A stretch of DNA of 64,000 nt from Methanohalobium evestigatum Z-7303 (GTDB lineage: Archaea; Halobacteriota; Methanosarcinia; Methanosarcinales; Methanosarcinaceae). Positions within the stretch are counted from its first letter, which is position 1. The number at the start of each line of letters is the position of its first letter. The notes under the pieces are model-generated. The model was given only the letters and a program-made list of their open reading frames with translations. It ran no database searches and was not told the DNA's origin. The stretch lies in assembly GCF_000196655.1 (NCBI RefSeq), contig NC_014253.1, forward strand, positions 1,753,423-1,817,422. Reading direction: 5' to 3'. Positions 25,279 to 35,945 of the stretch are shown here, piece after piece. Made by a program: the position numbers and the translations under genes.

Positions 25279-25428
25279 GATTACACTTCTTTTAGGTTTA
25301 ATATCGAGTGAAACGTATAAATAAGGTTTATCCCATTTAAAACAACCGTATAGTTGAGTTTAATCTACTGTTTGTAATTTAGAATTAATGATTATCATTT
25401 TAAAAAACATTCCAAAGGGTGAATCACT

Positions 25429-27780
25429 ATCAAAAGCATATTTGAGAAACTGGGTACTTTTATAGAAGACCATTCAGTAGTTATTCTTATCATTGCATTC
25501 CTATTTATCTTTGTTTCATTCCAGGGTGCACAGAATATAGAAATGATTTCAGGAACTGAAACATTTGTGGAAAAAGACTCCAAATTGTACCAGAATTATG
25601 ACCATCTCTATTTGAACCTTTTCAGCACCCAGTCTATAGTAGTACTTGTTGAGGGAGATGATGTCAAAACTCCTGAAGTTATGAAATCAATGAACAGGCT
25701 GGAAAAACAGGTAGACCCCCTATCAGGAGTGGTACAGGTTACAAGTGCAGCCTCTATTGTTGAAGAAATGAATTATCAAAAAATAGGCAAACGTGAAATA
25801 CCAGATACCAAAGAAGAAATTAATTCATTATTATCCAATACAAACACAGGTAAAACTTTACCTGATGATACTCATGCATTAGTTTTTGTGGAGGTTGAAG
25901 GAGATATCAGCAATGATGAATTAAGGGATATACTCCATGAAACCGAAAAATCCGTATCAATGACTGGATTTCCACCCGGTTATTCAGTTACAGTTACCGG
26001 TGAACCCGCTTTTAGTCTTGCCATGGAAGAACTCATGAATGAAAGCATGCCACCACTGATGGCTATTGCTGCTGTATTGATGATTATTGCCCTTTATCTG
26101 GTTTTCAGACATGTCAGATGGAGACTATTGCCCCTTATCATCGTATTTCTTGGAATAATTTATACATTCGGTGCTATGGGTTATTTAGAAATCCCCATGA
26201 GCATGGTTTCAATGTCTGCATTTCCGATACTGATAGGTCTTGGAATTGATTATGCGATTCAGTTCCACAGTAGGATTGAAGAAGAGCTTGAACGTCTGCA
26301 TGATGAAAAGGAAGCTGTCATTGAGACTGTTAAACATACCGGACCTGCTGTTTTAATCGCACTGATTATAACATCTCTTGGATTTGTTTCATTATATACA
26401 TCAACCGTTCCGATGGTTCAAGATTTTGCAAAATTACTGCTCATCGGAGTGATTATGTGTTTCCTTTCATCATTATTCGTCGGAGTTTCTGTAATTTATG
26501 GTCTTGACAGTATTTTCAAGAAAAATAATAAATTGATCAATGCCATAAATTCAAAAATAAAATATGATTCAAACAGTAATTCCGGTAAAAATACCGAGGA
26601 ACAAAAAAACGATATCATAGAACGCTATATTGATAAAGTTACATCATTTACAATAAAACATCCTGTTACGATTTTACTTATTGCTGGACTATTGTGTGTC
26701 TCAGGACTATATGTGGATCAGGATGTACCATTAGAAACCGATACTGAGACATTTGTTCCCCAGGACATGAAAGCACTTGTTGAGATGCAACATCTTTTTG
26801 ATATTATCAGCGGAAATGACCAGCTCAACCTTATTATTAAAGTCGATGACAATACTGACCCACAAATTCTAAAATGGATGGATTACTTCAGCAACCATGA
26901 AATAGAAACAAGGGATAACATATACGATTCCAGTAGCATTGTCCCCATAATCAAATCAATGAACTCCGGTACAATTCCTGATAGCAGCGATAAAATCCAG
27001 GAATTATACAATCAAATGCCTGATGGCCAGAAAGAGCGATATATCCACGGTAATACCATGCTTTTAATGAATCTGGACATGGGCGATGCAATGTCTAATC
27101 TGGGCCTTGAAGGTATTGATGAACTTGTAAAAGTTGTCAGAAAAGATATTTCATGGACTCAGCCTCCCGCAGATGCTGATGTAACAATTACTGGTAATTC
27201 GGTTGTATTTACCACTGTAATTACAGCACTTACATCAGGTAGAATTGCAATGACCCTTCTGGGACTGAGTCTTATTTTTGCAGGTCTTCTCTTCATATAC
27301 CGAGACTGGTTAAAAGCTATTACACCTGTAATTACAATGTTCATGGTTGTCGGATGGGCAGGAGGAGTTATGTATTATTCAGGTATTAAATACACACCTA
27401 TGACTGCAACACTCGGAGCACTGATTTTAGGTATCGGTTCAGAATATGCAGTCCTAATGATGGAGAGGTATTTTGAAGAGAAAAGTAAAGGAGAAAATCC
27501 GATTGAAGCAATGCGTGAATCCAGCAGGAAAATCGGGAAGGCAATTGTAACTTCCGGATTTACGACTGTTTTTGGTTTTTCGGCTTTGCTGGCATCTCCT
27601 TTCTCCATGAACAGAAATTTTGGATTGGTCACTGTTATAGATGTTGGACTTGCACTGCTTGCCACATTTATCGTGTTCCCGGCTGTTATAATTTTACTTG
27701 ATGGACATCGTGAAAAAAAGAAACAAAAGAAACAAAACATATCATCATCAACCGATAATTCAAAAGAGGCGGATGCTTAA
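25429..27780 (+). CDS. RND/MMPL-family exporter, apparently with an ATC start
   Basis: About 783 aa. The first ATG (25543) would remove the first membrane helix. Upstream the frame stays open as KSIFEKLGTFIEDHSVVILI back to a TGA at 25420, with no ATG, GTG or TTG. An ATC at 25429 lies six bases after GGGTGA, where the family start should be. Two MMPL halves, each with one helix, a large outer domain and five helices; conserved GLGIDYAIQFHSRI and GIGSEYAVLMMERY. Probably exports lipids or hydrophobic compounds. Its stop overlaps the next ATG. Confidence 0.85.
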   Translation: MKSIFEKLGTFIEDHSVVILIIAFLFIFVSFQGAQNIEMISGTETFVEKDSKLYQNYDHLYLNLFSTQSIVVLVEGDDVKTPEVMKSMNRLEKQVDPLSGVVQVTSAASIVEEMNYQKIGKREIPDTKEEINSLLSNTNTGKTLPDDTHALVFVEVEGDISNDELRDILHETEKSVSMTGFPPGYSVTVTGEPAFSLAMEELMNESMPPLMAIAAVLMIIALYLVFRHVRWRLLPLIIVFLGIIYTFGAMGYLEIPMSMVSMSAFPILIGLGIDYAIQFHSRIEEELERLHDEKEAVIETVKHTGPAVLIALIITSLGFVSLYTSTVPMVQDFAKLLLIGVIMCFLSSLFVGVSVIYGLDSIFKKNNKLINAINSKIKYDSNSNSGKNTEEQKNDIIERYIDKVTSFTIKHPVTILLIAGLLCVSGLYVDQDVPLETDTETFVPQDMKALVEMQHLFDIISGNDQLNLIIKVDDNTDPQILKWMDYFSNHEIETRDNIYDSSSIVPIIKSMNSGTIPDSSDKIQELYNQMPDGQKERYIHGNTMLLMNLDMGDAMSNLGLEGIDELVKVVRKDISWTQPPADADVTITGNSVVFTTVITALTSGRIAMTLLGLSLIFAGLLFIYRDWLKAITPVITMFMVVGWAGGVMYYSGIKYTPMTATLGALILGIGSEYAVLMMERYFEEKSKGENPIEAMRESSRKIGKAIVTSGFTTVFGFSALLASPFSMNRNFGLVTVIDVGLALLATFIVFPAVIILLDGHREKKKQKKQNISSSTDNSKEADA

Positions 27781-28889
27781 TGAATATTGATGACAAAGAC
27801 CACAGAAGTATCAGGATTTTCTTCAATGCAGTGATAATATTTGTTATTCTATCGTTATTATTCACTTGCCTATTAACTCCTACTGTACAATCTAAAGAGT
27901 TCCTCCCGCCGAATCATCATTACTCAGTAAATTATTACGAAAGTTTTGGTAAACCTGACCTATATGCATCTGTCCTCGGAGATCCAGAATTTGAACGTGG
28001 TGAAACCGCACAAATTGAAATAAATTTAGCTAACAAGGGTATCCTTTACGGGTTCAAATCTGTTACCAATGTTGATGCTGACGACAAAACCGAGGCTGAA
28101 CTTGCTCAGAAAGAATTTGAATACGAAAAGCAGCGTACAGTAGCACTCGGTATAAAAACTAACCTTACATCCACTACTCAATACATAGATGTCGATTCTG
28201 AAAGCAGTGGACAAATTATTGACAAACTGGCCCCGGGTGATATACTTAAAAAACCCCTGAGATTTACAATAGATATTTCCGATAATACACCCGCTGGTGA
28301 ATACATACTAAAACTTCCACTCACCTATGAATATCAGAATGAGGTCAGAATGACCAGGGGTGAACAAGTCAACCTTGGAATCCGTGACCTGGACCATACC
28401 ACACATTACAAAACCGTGGACAATACCATTGATATTCCAATAACTATCAAAGAATCAGCAGATTTCCAGATAACAAATATTAACGGTAACCTTTCACCGG
28501 GAAGTAGCGGTGATATAGAGGTTACGTACAAAAACACAGGAGAAAAAACTGCAAATGATGCTATTGCGAGAATCGTTGCAATGCGTCCATTGAGTATGCA
28601 AGATTCTGAAGTAAATCTCGGTGACCTAAATCCTGATGAAAGCAAAACTGCAAATTTTAAAATTTCCGCAAGTTCTGATGCTGTTAAAAAAAGCTACGTG
28701 TTAAACAGTGAAATCAGATATTATGATGATAACGGGGATGTTTCATTTTCAGATAACCTTGAGACAAGTGTAAATGTGGAACCGGATGAAGGTGGACTCA
28801 GTTTTAACATTTTGATAATAATGGTAATTTTTGCTCTTGTTACCTATTTGATAGTTGATACTGTAAGAACCAGAAACAGAAAAGATTGA
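27780..28889 (+). CDS. COG1361-like surface protein 1 (RND partner)
   Basis: 369 aa. An N-terminal hydrophobic signal (about 15-36), an extracellular part with CARDB-like beta-sandwich repeats (TNINGNLSPGSSGDIEVTYKN), and a C-terminal helix (LIIMVIFALVTYLIVDTV) with basic tail. The ATG overlaps the exporter stop by one base, so they are translationally coupled. COG1361 proteins are often encoded beside archaeal MMPL exporters and may act like periplasmic adaptors; that role is inference. It is a paralogue of the next gene. Confidence 0.82.
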   Translation: MNIDDKDHRSIRIFFNAVIIFVILSLLFTCLLTPTVQSKEFLPPNHHYSVNYYESFGKPDLYASVLGDPEFERGETAQIEINLANKGILYGFKSVTNVDADDKTEAELAQKEFEYEKQRTVALGIKTNLTSTTQYIDVDSESSGQIIDKLAPGDILKKPLRFTIDISDNTPAGEYILKLPLTYEYQNEVRMTRGEQVNLGIRDLDHTTHYKTVDNTIDIPITIKESADFQITNINGNLSPGSSGDIEVTYKNTGEKTANDAIARIVAMRPLSMQDSEVNLGDLNPDESKTANFKISASSDAVKKSYVLNSEIRYYDDNGDVSFSDNLETSVNVEPDEGGLSFNILIIMVIFALVTYLIVDTVRTRNRKD

Positions 28890-28918
28890 TTTATGTTTAT
28901 AAATTATGAGGTGCTACA

Positions 28919-30082
28919 ATGAATGACATAAAATATACAAAATCCATATTAATTGCAATATCTTTATTGATGATTTTAATCGTACCTGTACAGGCAGAAA
29001 CCGAATACAACTTACCATCTGATGCTAATATCAAAGCGTTTCTTGACAGCCAGTCCATATCAATACCCGGCACCAGAACAATTACCCCTCAGATGCCTGA
29101 GAATTTTAATTTTGATGATAATTATTATACAACCTACGGCAGTCCGGATTTGACCGCAAATATTGTCGGAAATAATGAATTTTCAAAAGGAGACACCGTG
29201 ACACTTAAAATTAATCTTGTCAACAAAGGTGTCATTACTGGATTCAAATCAGAAAAAGATGATGATTTAAGCAAACTGGAAAAAGCACTTCAGAAAACCG
29301 AAATGGGTTATGAAACCCAGAGAACAACCGCAATAGGCATTGTTTCAACCCTTGTATCACCCTATCCCTTTATAGATGTAAAATCAACTCCACAGGAAGC
29401 AGGGTCTCTACCCTCTGGTGAGGAAACTAATGCTCCTCCAAAATTTACAATAGAAATTGCTGAAAATGCTAAACCAGGGACCTATCCCCTTGCATTAAAC
29501 ACCCTTTATGGTTATCAGAAAAATGTCCAGGTAAGCGGTGACAATGTGACCAATGGTCAAATAACAAATCTTGAAGTTGGTATATGGTATGATTCAAAAT
29601 CCCAGAACCATACAATACCTATAAGAATTGAGGATGAGGCAGAATTTGAAATTACCAATATCAGTGCAAACCTTAGAACAGGTGAAAAAGGATTACTCAG
29701 AGTTACCTATAAGAACGTAGGCAATCAGCCCGTCAAAGATGCAACCGTCAGAATAACTGCATCAGACCCGTTTAGTACCACCGATGACCAAGCGTATTTA
29801 GGATCAATTGCACCAGGTGAGACTTCTGAGGGGGTTTTTAGTATAAATGTTGACCAGGCAGCCACATCAAAACTGTATGGAATAAACAGCGAAATCAAAT
29901 ATGAAGATGTAGATGGCAATGAAAGAGTATCAGATACCCAGAAAATACAGGTCAGAACTGTTCCTGACACATCCCTTGGTGACCAGATAAACAACAATAT
30001 GGGTATTGTGTATGTTATGATACTGCTTGTAATCGCCGGTCTGAGTATATTCGGATATATGAAATTAATCAGAAATAAATAA
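28919..30082 (+). CDS. COG1361-like surface protein 2 (RND partner)
   Basis: 387 aa, same plan as the preceding gene: signal peptide ending near VQAETEYN, paired beta-sandwich domains (YYTTYGSPDLTANIVG, TNISANLRTGEKGLLRVTYK) and a C-terminal helix (GIVYVMILLVIAGLSIFGYM). GAGGTG precedes the ATG. The segments around YGSPDL and the phrase YETQRTTAIGI/YEKQRTVALGI show common descent of the pair. Likely last gene of the exporter operon; a hairpin shared with modE follows. Confidence 0.82.
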   Translation: MNDIKYTKSILIAISLLMILIVPVQAETEYNLPSDANIKAFLDSQSISIPGTRTITPQMPENFNFDDNYYTTYGSPDLTANIVGNNEFSKGDTVTLKINLVNKGVITGFKSEKDDDLSKLEKALQKTEMGYETQRTTAIGIVSTLVSPYPFIDVKSTPQEAGSLPSGEETNAPPKFTIEIAENAKPGTYPLALNTLYGYQKNVQVSGDNVTNGQITNLEVGIWYDSKSQNHTIPIRIEDEAEFEITNISANLRTGEKGLLRVTYKNVGNQPVKDATVRITASDPFSTTDDQAYLGSIAPGETSEGVFSINVDQAATSKLYGINSEIKYEDVDGNERVSDTQKIQVRTVPDTSLGDQINNNMGIVYVMILLVIAGLSIFGYMKLIRNK

Positions 30083-30091
30083 AGAAAAATT

Positions 30092-30115
30092 GGTGGTGAA
30101 AAACATCACCTTTTT
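30092..30115. terminator. Convergent terminator hairpin
   Basis: GGTGGTG (30092-30098) pairs with CATCACC (30104-30110) with one G-T pair, followed by TTTTT on the plus strand and preceded by an A-rich run that gives T's on the minus strand. It overlaps the last codons of the ModE-like gene and serves both converging units. Confidence 0.5.
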
Positions 30116-30639
30116 GCTATCATTACTTCAGTTGATTTAACAATAGCATATACTTCATCCCCTTCTTTGATATCCAGTTTTTCAACCGCTTCTCTGGTTA
30201 TCAGGGATTTTATTGTTGACGGTTCTATAGAAATACTCAATTTGGATATAACATCACCGTTTTCCACTGAAACCACTTTTCCGGATATCTGGTTTCTGGC
30301 ACTGATTTTAAGGCCTACACTTTCCCAGAAAGTTTCATCTTCTACTGTCTCATGGATGATGTTCATCTGATTATCATATTCCTGAAGCAGTTCCTTGGCA
30401 AATTCTGTAAGAAATGTCCCCTGATTTTTCCCACCTTTAACTGATTCAACCACCTTGTTATCCGCTCTTTCCTCTATTTTTTTCAACATTTTCCAGGCAT
30501 GCCTGTAGGATATATCGAGTTTTTTGCATGCCTTGTTCAGGGATTTTTCTTTATCAATAGCTCGTAATAACTGGGCTTTACCCTTACCGATTAATGGTTT
30601 ACCATCTTCGGTTAACCACAACTTTGTGTTGGCTTCCAT
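30106..30639 (-). CDS. modE: ModE-like molybdate/tungstate-responsive regulator
   Basis: 177 aa. N-terminal winged HTH of ModE type (RAIDKEKSLNKACKKLDISYRHAWKMLKKIEE spans about 25-55) and a C-terminal TOBE/Mop domain (about 112-175: SARNQISGKVVSVENGDV ... DEVYAIVKSTEVMIA) that binds molybdate or tungstate. One Mop unit where E. coli ModE has two. It is 18 bases after the transporter ATPase gene on the same strand, so it probably regulates its own uptake operon and possibly molybdoenzyme genes such as fwd. Confidence 0.9.
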   Translation of the reverse strand: MEANTKLWLTEDGKPLIGKGKAQLLRAIDKEKSLNKACKKLDISYRHAWKMLKKIEERADNKVVESVKGGKNQGTFLTEFAKELLQEYDNQMNIIHETVEDETFWESVGLKISARNQISGKVVSVENGDVISKLSISIEPSTIKSLITREAVEKLDIKEGDEVYAIVKSTEVMIAKR

Positions 30640-30657
30640 ATTTTCACTCTACTACAT

Positions 30658-31704
30658 TCAAATTATGTGTATAGCAGCAGCCTTGAATGACACTACAACC
30701 CTGTCACCGGGTTTAAGATCAAGTTCTGTTGCTGATTGTCTTGTAATCAATGAATTAATGTTAAAATCTTTACCCATGTTCAATTTTACCCTTAATAAAA
30801 CCCCCATAAGTTCCATTTCCACAACAGTTGCATAAAACGTATTTCTGGCACTACTTTCAAACTCTGTTTTGCTGATTGTCACATTTTCAGGTCGAAGACA
30901 GCCATATACAGTTTCACCCTTTTCATAATTGGATATGGCACATATATTGTTACCATATACATCCAAGTTTATCATACCGTTATTGCTCCGGGTAACAATT
31001 CCCTTGAATACATTTTCAACGCCTACAAAATCTGCAACTTTATTATTAACTGGTTTGTTAAAAATTTCACCGGGTGTTCCTACCTGCATCAATCCCCCAT
31101 CCATCATAACTCCTATCCTGTCAGCCAATACCCTTGCTTCAGTCTGGTCATGGGTTACATGAACTACTGTCACACCTGTATCTTCATGGACTTTTTTCAG
31201 GATTTTTCGGGTATCTTCCTGTGTTCTGGGGTCAAGTGCACTTAAAGGTTCATCCAGCAACAGAATATCCGGATTAATAATCAGGGCTCTTGCAAGCGCC
31301 ACTCTTTGCTGTTCTCCACCTGACAATGTTATGGGGTTTCTGTGAAGAATATGAGATATGTTTAGATATTCTGCCATATCCCTGATTTTTGGATTCTTAA
31401 TACCCCTCATACGTGCACCAAATCCGATATTCTGTTCAACATTCATATGAGGGAATAACGAATAATTCTGATATACAAATCCTATATTGCGTTTTTCAGG
31501 TGGGAGACTATCGATATTATTTCCATTAAATGATATATATCCTTTTTCTGGCTGGTGAAAACCCGCTATAAGTTCCAGTACAAGTGTCTTCCCTGCTCCT
31601 GTGGGTCCAAGCAGTACAAAATATTCTCCATTCTGGATTGTTAGGTCGAGATTTTTTATTGAAAAATCGCCCCAATCTCTATTCAGATTTTTAATCTCTA
31701 TCAT
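30658..31704 (-). CDS. wtpC: Tungstate/molybdate ABC transporter ATP-binding protein
   Basis: 348 aa. Walker A GPTGAGKT, Q-loop VYQNYSLFPHMN, signature LSGGEQQR, Walker B ILLLDEPLSALD and switch histidine THDQTE are all intact. A C-terminal TOBE region (about 285-348) may give oxyanion-dependent trans-inhibition as in ModC. The start overlaps the permease stop by 14 bp. Wtp versus Mod is chosen on the substrate-binding protein; the distinction is probable. Confidence 0.9.
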   Translation of the reverse strand: MIEIKNLNRDWGDFSIKNLDLTIQNGEYFVLLGPTGAGKTLVLELIAGFHQPEKGYISFNGNNIDSLPPEKRNIGFVYQNYSLFPHMNVEQNIGFGARMRGIKNPKIRDMAEYLNISHILHRNPITLSGGEQQRVALARALIINPDILLLDEPLSALDPRTQEDTRKILKKVHEDTGVTVVHVTHDQTEARVLADRIGVMMDGGLMQVGTPGEIFNKPVNNKVADFVGVENVFKGIVTRSNNGMINLDVYGNNICAISNYEKGETVYGCLRPENVTISKTEFESSARNTFYATVVEMELMGVLLRVKLNMGKDFNINSLITRQSATELDLKPGDRVVVSFKAAAIHII

Positions 31705-32518
31705 ATCTACGCCAGCCTGACGATATCATTCTAAGTATTACAAATATAGTTAATGTTACCAGAATCAGTAGAACTGCAATTGGTCTGGATTCAGAAAGCC
31801 CCATGGATGTGAAACGTTCATAAATCAGGGTTGGTCCCACCATCGGATAATAGGCAAGCATGATAACAGCTCCGAATTCACTAATTGCACGTGCCCAGCA
31901 CATTATAGAGCCAGTAAGGAGATGGCGTGATGCAAGTGGGAATGTAACAAATAAAAACGCTTTCCATAGCGGAGCTCCCAGAGACCTTGCAGCATTTTCC
32001 AGTCGAGGGTCTACACTCTGGAATCCTTCACGGGCAGAATTCGTCAGGTAGGGTGCTGAAACAAACAGCATGGCTACCACTGTTCCTGCCATTGCATCTC
32101 TAAAACGAACAATTGATTCCAGAGGGTCACCGATTAGACCATTTGCTCCAAAGATTGTAAGAAGTGCTATACCTGCTACTGTATGGGGAACCACCACTGG
32201 TATATCAAGTATACTTTCAATAATTCGTTTCCCAGCAAAATCTTTTCTTGCAAGAAGATAAGCTGTAGGAACACCAAGTATAAAGGAAAGCAGTGTAGCA
32301 AGAAATCCAGAATACAATGAGAGGAATATCGCTTCCAGAACAGAACTATCCCTTACGGCTTCTATTAGACCCGAAAAATCCGTAACTATTTGCTGTAAAA
32401 TCATATTCGAAAGTGTAATAAAAACAAAAAACAGCAAAATAGAAAGAGAAAGGAAAAATATTACCAGCATGGGATTTGTCTGTCCTAAACCGTTAAGTCT
32501 TGATTTTATTTCTGGCAT
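31691..32518 (-). CDS. wtpB: Tungstate/molybdate ABC transporter permease
   Basis: 275 aa with about six membrane helices and the binding-protein-dependent transport loop (ENAARSLGAPLWKAFLFVTF) that docks on the ATPase. SILDIPVVVPHTVAGIALL is typical of ModB/WtpB/CysT permeases. Encoded between the binding protein and ATPase. The complete three-gene set without other genes indicates a functional transporter. Confidence 0.92.
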   Translation of the reverse strand: MPEIKSRLNGLGQTNPMLVIFFLSLSILLFFVFITLSNMILQQIVTDFSGLIEAVRDSSVLEAIFLSLYSGFLATLLSFILGVPTAYLLARKDFAGKRIIESILDIPVVVPHTVAGIALLTIFGANGLIGDPLESIVRFRDAMAGTVVAMLFVSAPYLTNSAREGFQSVDPRLENAARSLGAPLWKAFLFVTFPLASRHLLTGSIMCWARAISEFGAVIMLAYYPMVGPTLIYERFTSMGLSESRPIAVLLILVTLTIFVILRMISSGWRRYDRD

Positions 32519-32537
32519 ATTTTCCCTTTTAAAAGAT

Positions 32538-33662
<1,125 letters not shown>

Positions 33663-33770
33663 TTATTAAAAATTGTGTTATCGGCAAATTATAAATATCC
33701 TTAAGACAGCATAGATTGCTATATATAAAATACAAATCTATATATCCATAATTCAAACAGAGGGATTATC

Positions 33771-34781
33771 ATAGAATCACGGAAAGTCCAGCAAACAGGT
33801 GGTTCCACCTATATAATTTCACTTCCCAAAAAATGGGCTGAAAAAGTAAGAATAAAATCTGGCTCACAGGTTTTCCTCCAACAGCATCCAGACGGAACTC
33901 TTGTAATTGACCCTGTTTCGGAAAGCTCACCTGTCCAGAAAAAAGAACGGGATATTACTGGTAAAATGGGAGAAGTACTTACCAGAGATATTATTGCCGC
34001 ATATCTTGCTGGTTTTGATATAATTGAACTCAAATCAAAACGTATATTAGCAGAACAAAAAAATGTTATTAGAGATGTATGCTACAAACTTATTGGACCA
34101 GAGATAATTGAGGAAACTTCTAAAAGTGTTATTATACAGGACCTTCTAAATCCGAATGAGGTATCAATTAAAAAAAGTGTCAAAAGAATGTTTTTAATTT
34201 CAAATTCCATGCATAAAGATGCCATACGCGCGCTCAAAACAAAAGATTCTGATCTGGCTATGGATGTGATTCACAGAGATGACGAAGTTGACCGTCTGTT
34301 TTTATTGATATCCAAACAATTCAGAGCAGTATTACGCGGAGCACAATTACCGGATACTGCAGAAACATCCATCGATGAATACCATGACTTTAGGATGACC
34401 GCATCACCACTGGAGCGTATTGCAGACCATGCACGTAAAATCGCCAAAGTTGCATATAACATGGATTTTTCAATAACACAGGATTCAATGGATTTGATAG
34501 AAAATGCAAGTGATACATCAAGAAAAATAGTTGAAAACAGCATCAATGCACTTTATGATTCAAATGTAGAACTTGCCAATCAGGTAATTGACCAAGGTGA
34601 CCAGATGAGAGAACAGGTTACAAAAATCAATGAAACGCTTCTTAAACTCGATTCTCATGAAGCAATTGTTGCTCTTGGTACTGTAGCAGACAGTATCGAC
34701 AGGATAGGTGATTACGGAGCCAACATCGCAGAAATATCCATAAACTCGGCAATGTCTAACGCTTTAAAAGAACAGGATTAA
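33771..34781 (+). CDS. PhoU-domain regulator with N-terminal AbrB/SpoVT domain, apparently with an ATA start
   Basis: 336 aa if the family start is used. Codons upstream of the first ATG (33966) read ESRKVQQTGGSTYIISLPKKW, the standard start of this archaeal family, without any ATG, GTG or TTG back to a TAA at 33726. An ATA stands where the initiator Met is expected, with GAGGGAT a few bases before it. The SpoVT/AbrB-like DNA-binding segment (1-50) is followed by two PhoU helical domains (HKDAIRALKTKDSDLAMDVI; PLERIADHARKIA; VADSIDRIGDYGANIAE). Probable regulator of phosphate uptake; no pst genes are next door. Confidence 0.85.
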   Translation: MESRKVQQTGGSTYIISLPKKWAEKVRIKSGSQVFLQQHPDGTLVIDPVSESSPVQKKERDITGKMGEVLTRDIIAAYLAGFDIIELKSKRILAEQKNVIRDVCYKLIGPEIIEETSKSVIIQDLLNPNEVSIKKSVKRMFLISNSMHKDAIRALKTKDSDLAMDVIHRDDEVDRLFLLISKQFRAVLRGAQLPDTAETSIDEYHDFRMTASPLERIADHARKIAKVAYNMDFSITQDSMDLIENASDTSRKIVENSINALYDSNVELANQVIDQGDQMREQVTKINETLLKLDSHEAIVALGTVADSIDRIGDYGANIAEISINSAMSNALKEQD

Positions 34782-34926
34782 TTCAAAGGTTTTTTAATAA
34801 CCTACTAAACATTATATATTATAACACCATTATAATAAAAATAAAATATTATCTGGAAGTAAATAAGAAAATTAAAACAATTAATAATACTTGTTTATAA
34901 ACCCCTACTGCTATTGGAGGATATAT

Positions 34927-35565
34927 ATGAGTCCAATAAAGTTATTCAAAAACAATTTTAGAGACTTTTTTAAGAAACTATTCAAGAAAAAAAAGAATGC
35001 ACGTATAGGTATCTATGGTCCTCCGAATGCGGGTAAAACTACACTTGCCAACCGCATTTTAAGAGACTGGACTGGAGACGCTATGGGTCCAGTGTCACAT
35101 ATAGAACACGAAACCCGAAGTGCAAGACGTAGAGAAGGAGTTACAATAAAAACAAACGGGCATTCGATAGGTCTTGATGTAATTGATACACCGGGTCTTG
35201 CTACAAAAATCGATTTCCACAACTTTATGGATTATGAAATGGAAGAAGATGAAGCAAAAAGAAGGGCTAAAGAAGCAACAGAAGGCGTTATTGAAGCTGT
35301 GAAATGGCTGGATGATCTGGATGGCATTATCCTTGTTATGGATGCAACACAGGACCCTTTTACACAGGTAAATGTTACTGTTGTTGGTAATATGGAAGCC
35401 CGCAAGTTGCCATTGTTAATAGTATCAAATAAAGTCGATATGCCAGAAGCCTCACCAAATACCATAATGAATGCTTTCCCCCAGCACCCTATGGTATCAA
35501 TATCGGCTCTTGAAGGTAATAACATCGATACACTGTACCAGGAAATCGCAAAAACGTTCGGGTGA
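34927..35565 (+). CDS. Era-like GTP-binding protein (DUF2073-associated)
   Basis: 212 aa from the ATG at 34927, which follows GGAGGATAT; the longer frame to 34891 lacks a site. A basic amphipathic N-terminus (FRDFFKKLFKKKKNAR) may bind RNA or membrane. G motifs: G1 GPPNAGKTT, G3 DTPG, G4 SNKVD, G5-like SALEG. The family is conserved in Euryarchaeota and regularly followed by a DUF2073 gene, as here. The cellular role is unknown. Confidence 0.88.
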   Translation: MSPIKLFKNNFRDFFKKLFKKKKNARIGIYGPPNAGKTTLANRILRDWTGDAMGPVSHIEHETRSARRREGVTIKTNGHSIGLDVIDTPGLATKIDFHNFMDYEMEEDEAKRRAKEATEGVIEAVKWLDDLDGIILVMDATQDPFTQVNVTVVGNMEARKLPLLIVSNKVDMPEASPNTIMNAFPQHPMVSISALEGNNIDTLYQEIAKTFG

Positions 35566-35570
35566 TTAGT

Positions 35571-35933
35571 ATGCAAGGTATTCAAATGGATTTGATTTCG
35601 GAAGAGAGATTATCAGGGATGAACCCTGTAGAAAAAGTCAGGTTTATTATTGATGAAGTCAAAAAAGACAAAGTACTGGTACTTGAGAAGGGATTAACCC
35701 CTGATGAGGAAGCTAACCTTATCGAAATGACAATGACTAAAATCCAGCCCGATGGGTTTTCAGGTATAGAAATGGAAAGCTATCCAGCCCAATCTGGCAA
35801 TTCCATAATCAATAAGCTGTTTAATAAAGGAGGTCACCGTACCCGTCTGACAATTATTGGTCCTGCCAATCAATTAAAGACATTGAAAAAAGACCGCGAC
35901 CTTATAACTACATTACTGTCATCAAAAGAATAA
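35571..35933 (+). CDS. DUF2073 protein
   Basis: 120 aa from the ATG at 35571, placed behind GGGTGAT that overlaps the end of the GTPase gene. MDLISEERLSGMNPVEKVRFIIDEV and the end RTRLTIIGPANQLKTLKKD are typical of the DUF2073 family. It is nearly always linked with the Era-like GTPase, so it is probably a partner in the same process. Function unknown. No membrane segment. Confidence 0.88.
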   Translation: MQGIQMDLISEERLSGMNPVEKVRFIIDEVKKDKVLVLEKGLTPDEEANLIEMTMTKIQPDGFSGIEMESYPAQSGNSIINKLFNKGGHRTRLTIIGPANQLKTLKKDRDLITTLLSSKE

Positions 35934-35945
35934 AAGTGGATGTTA

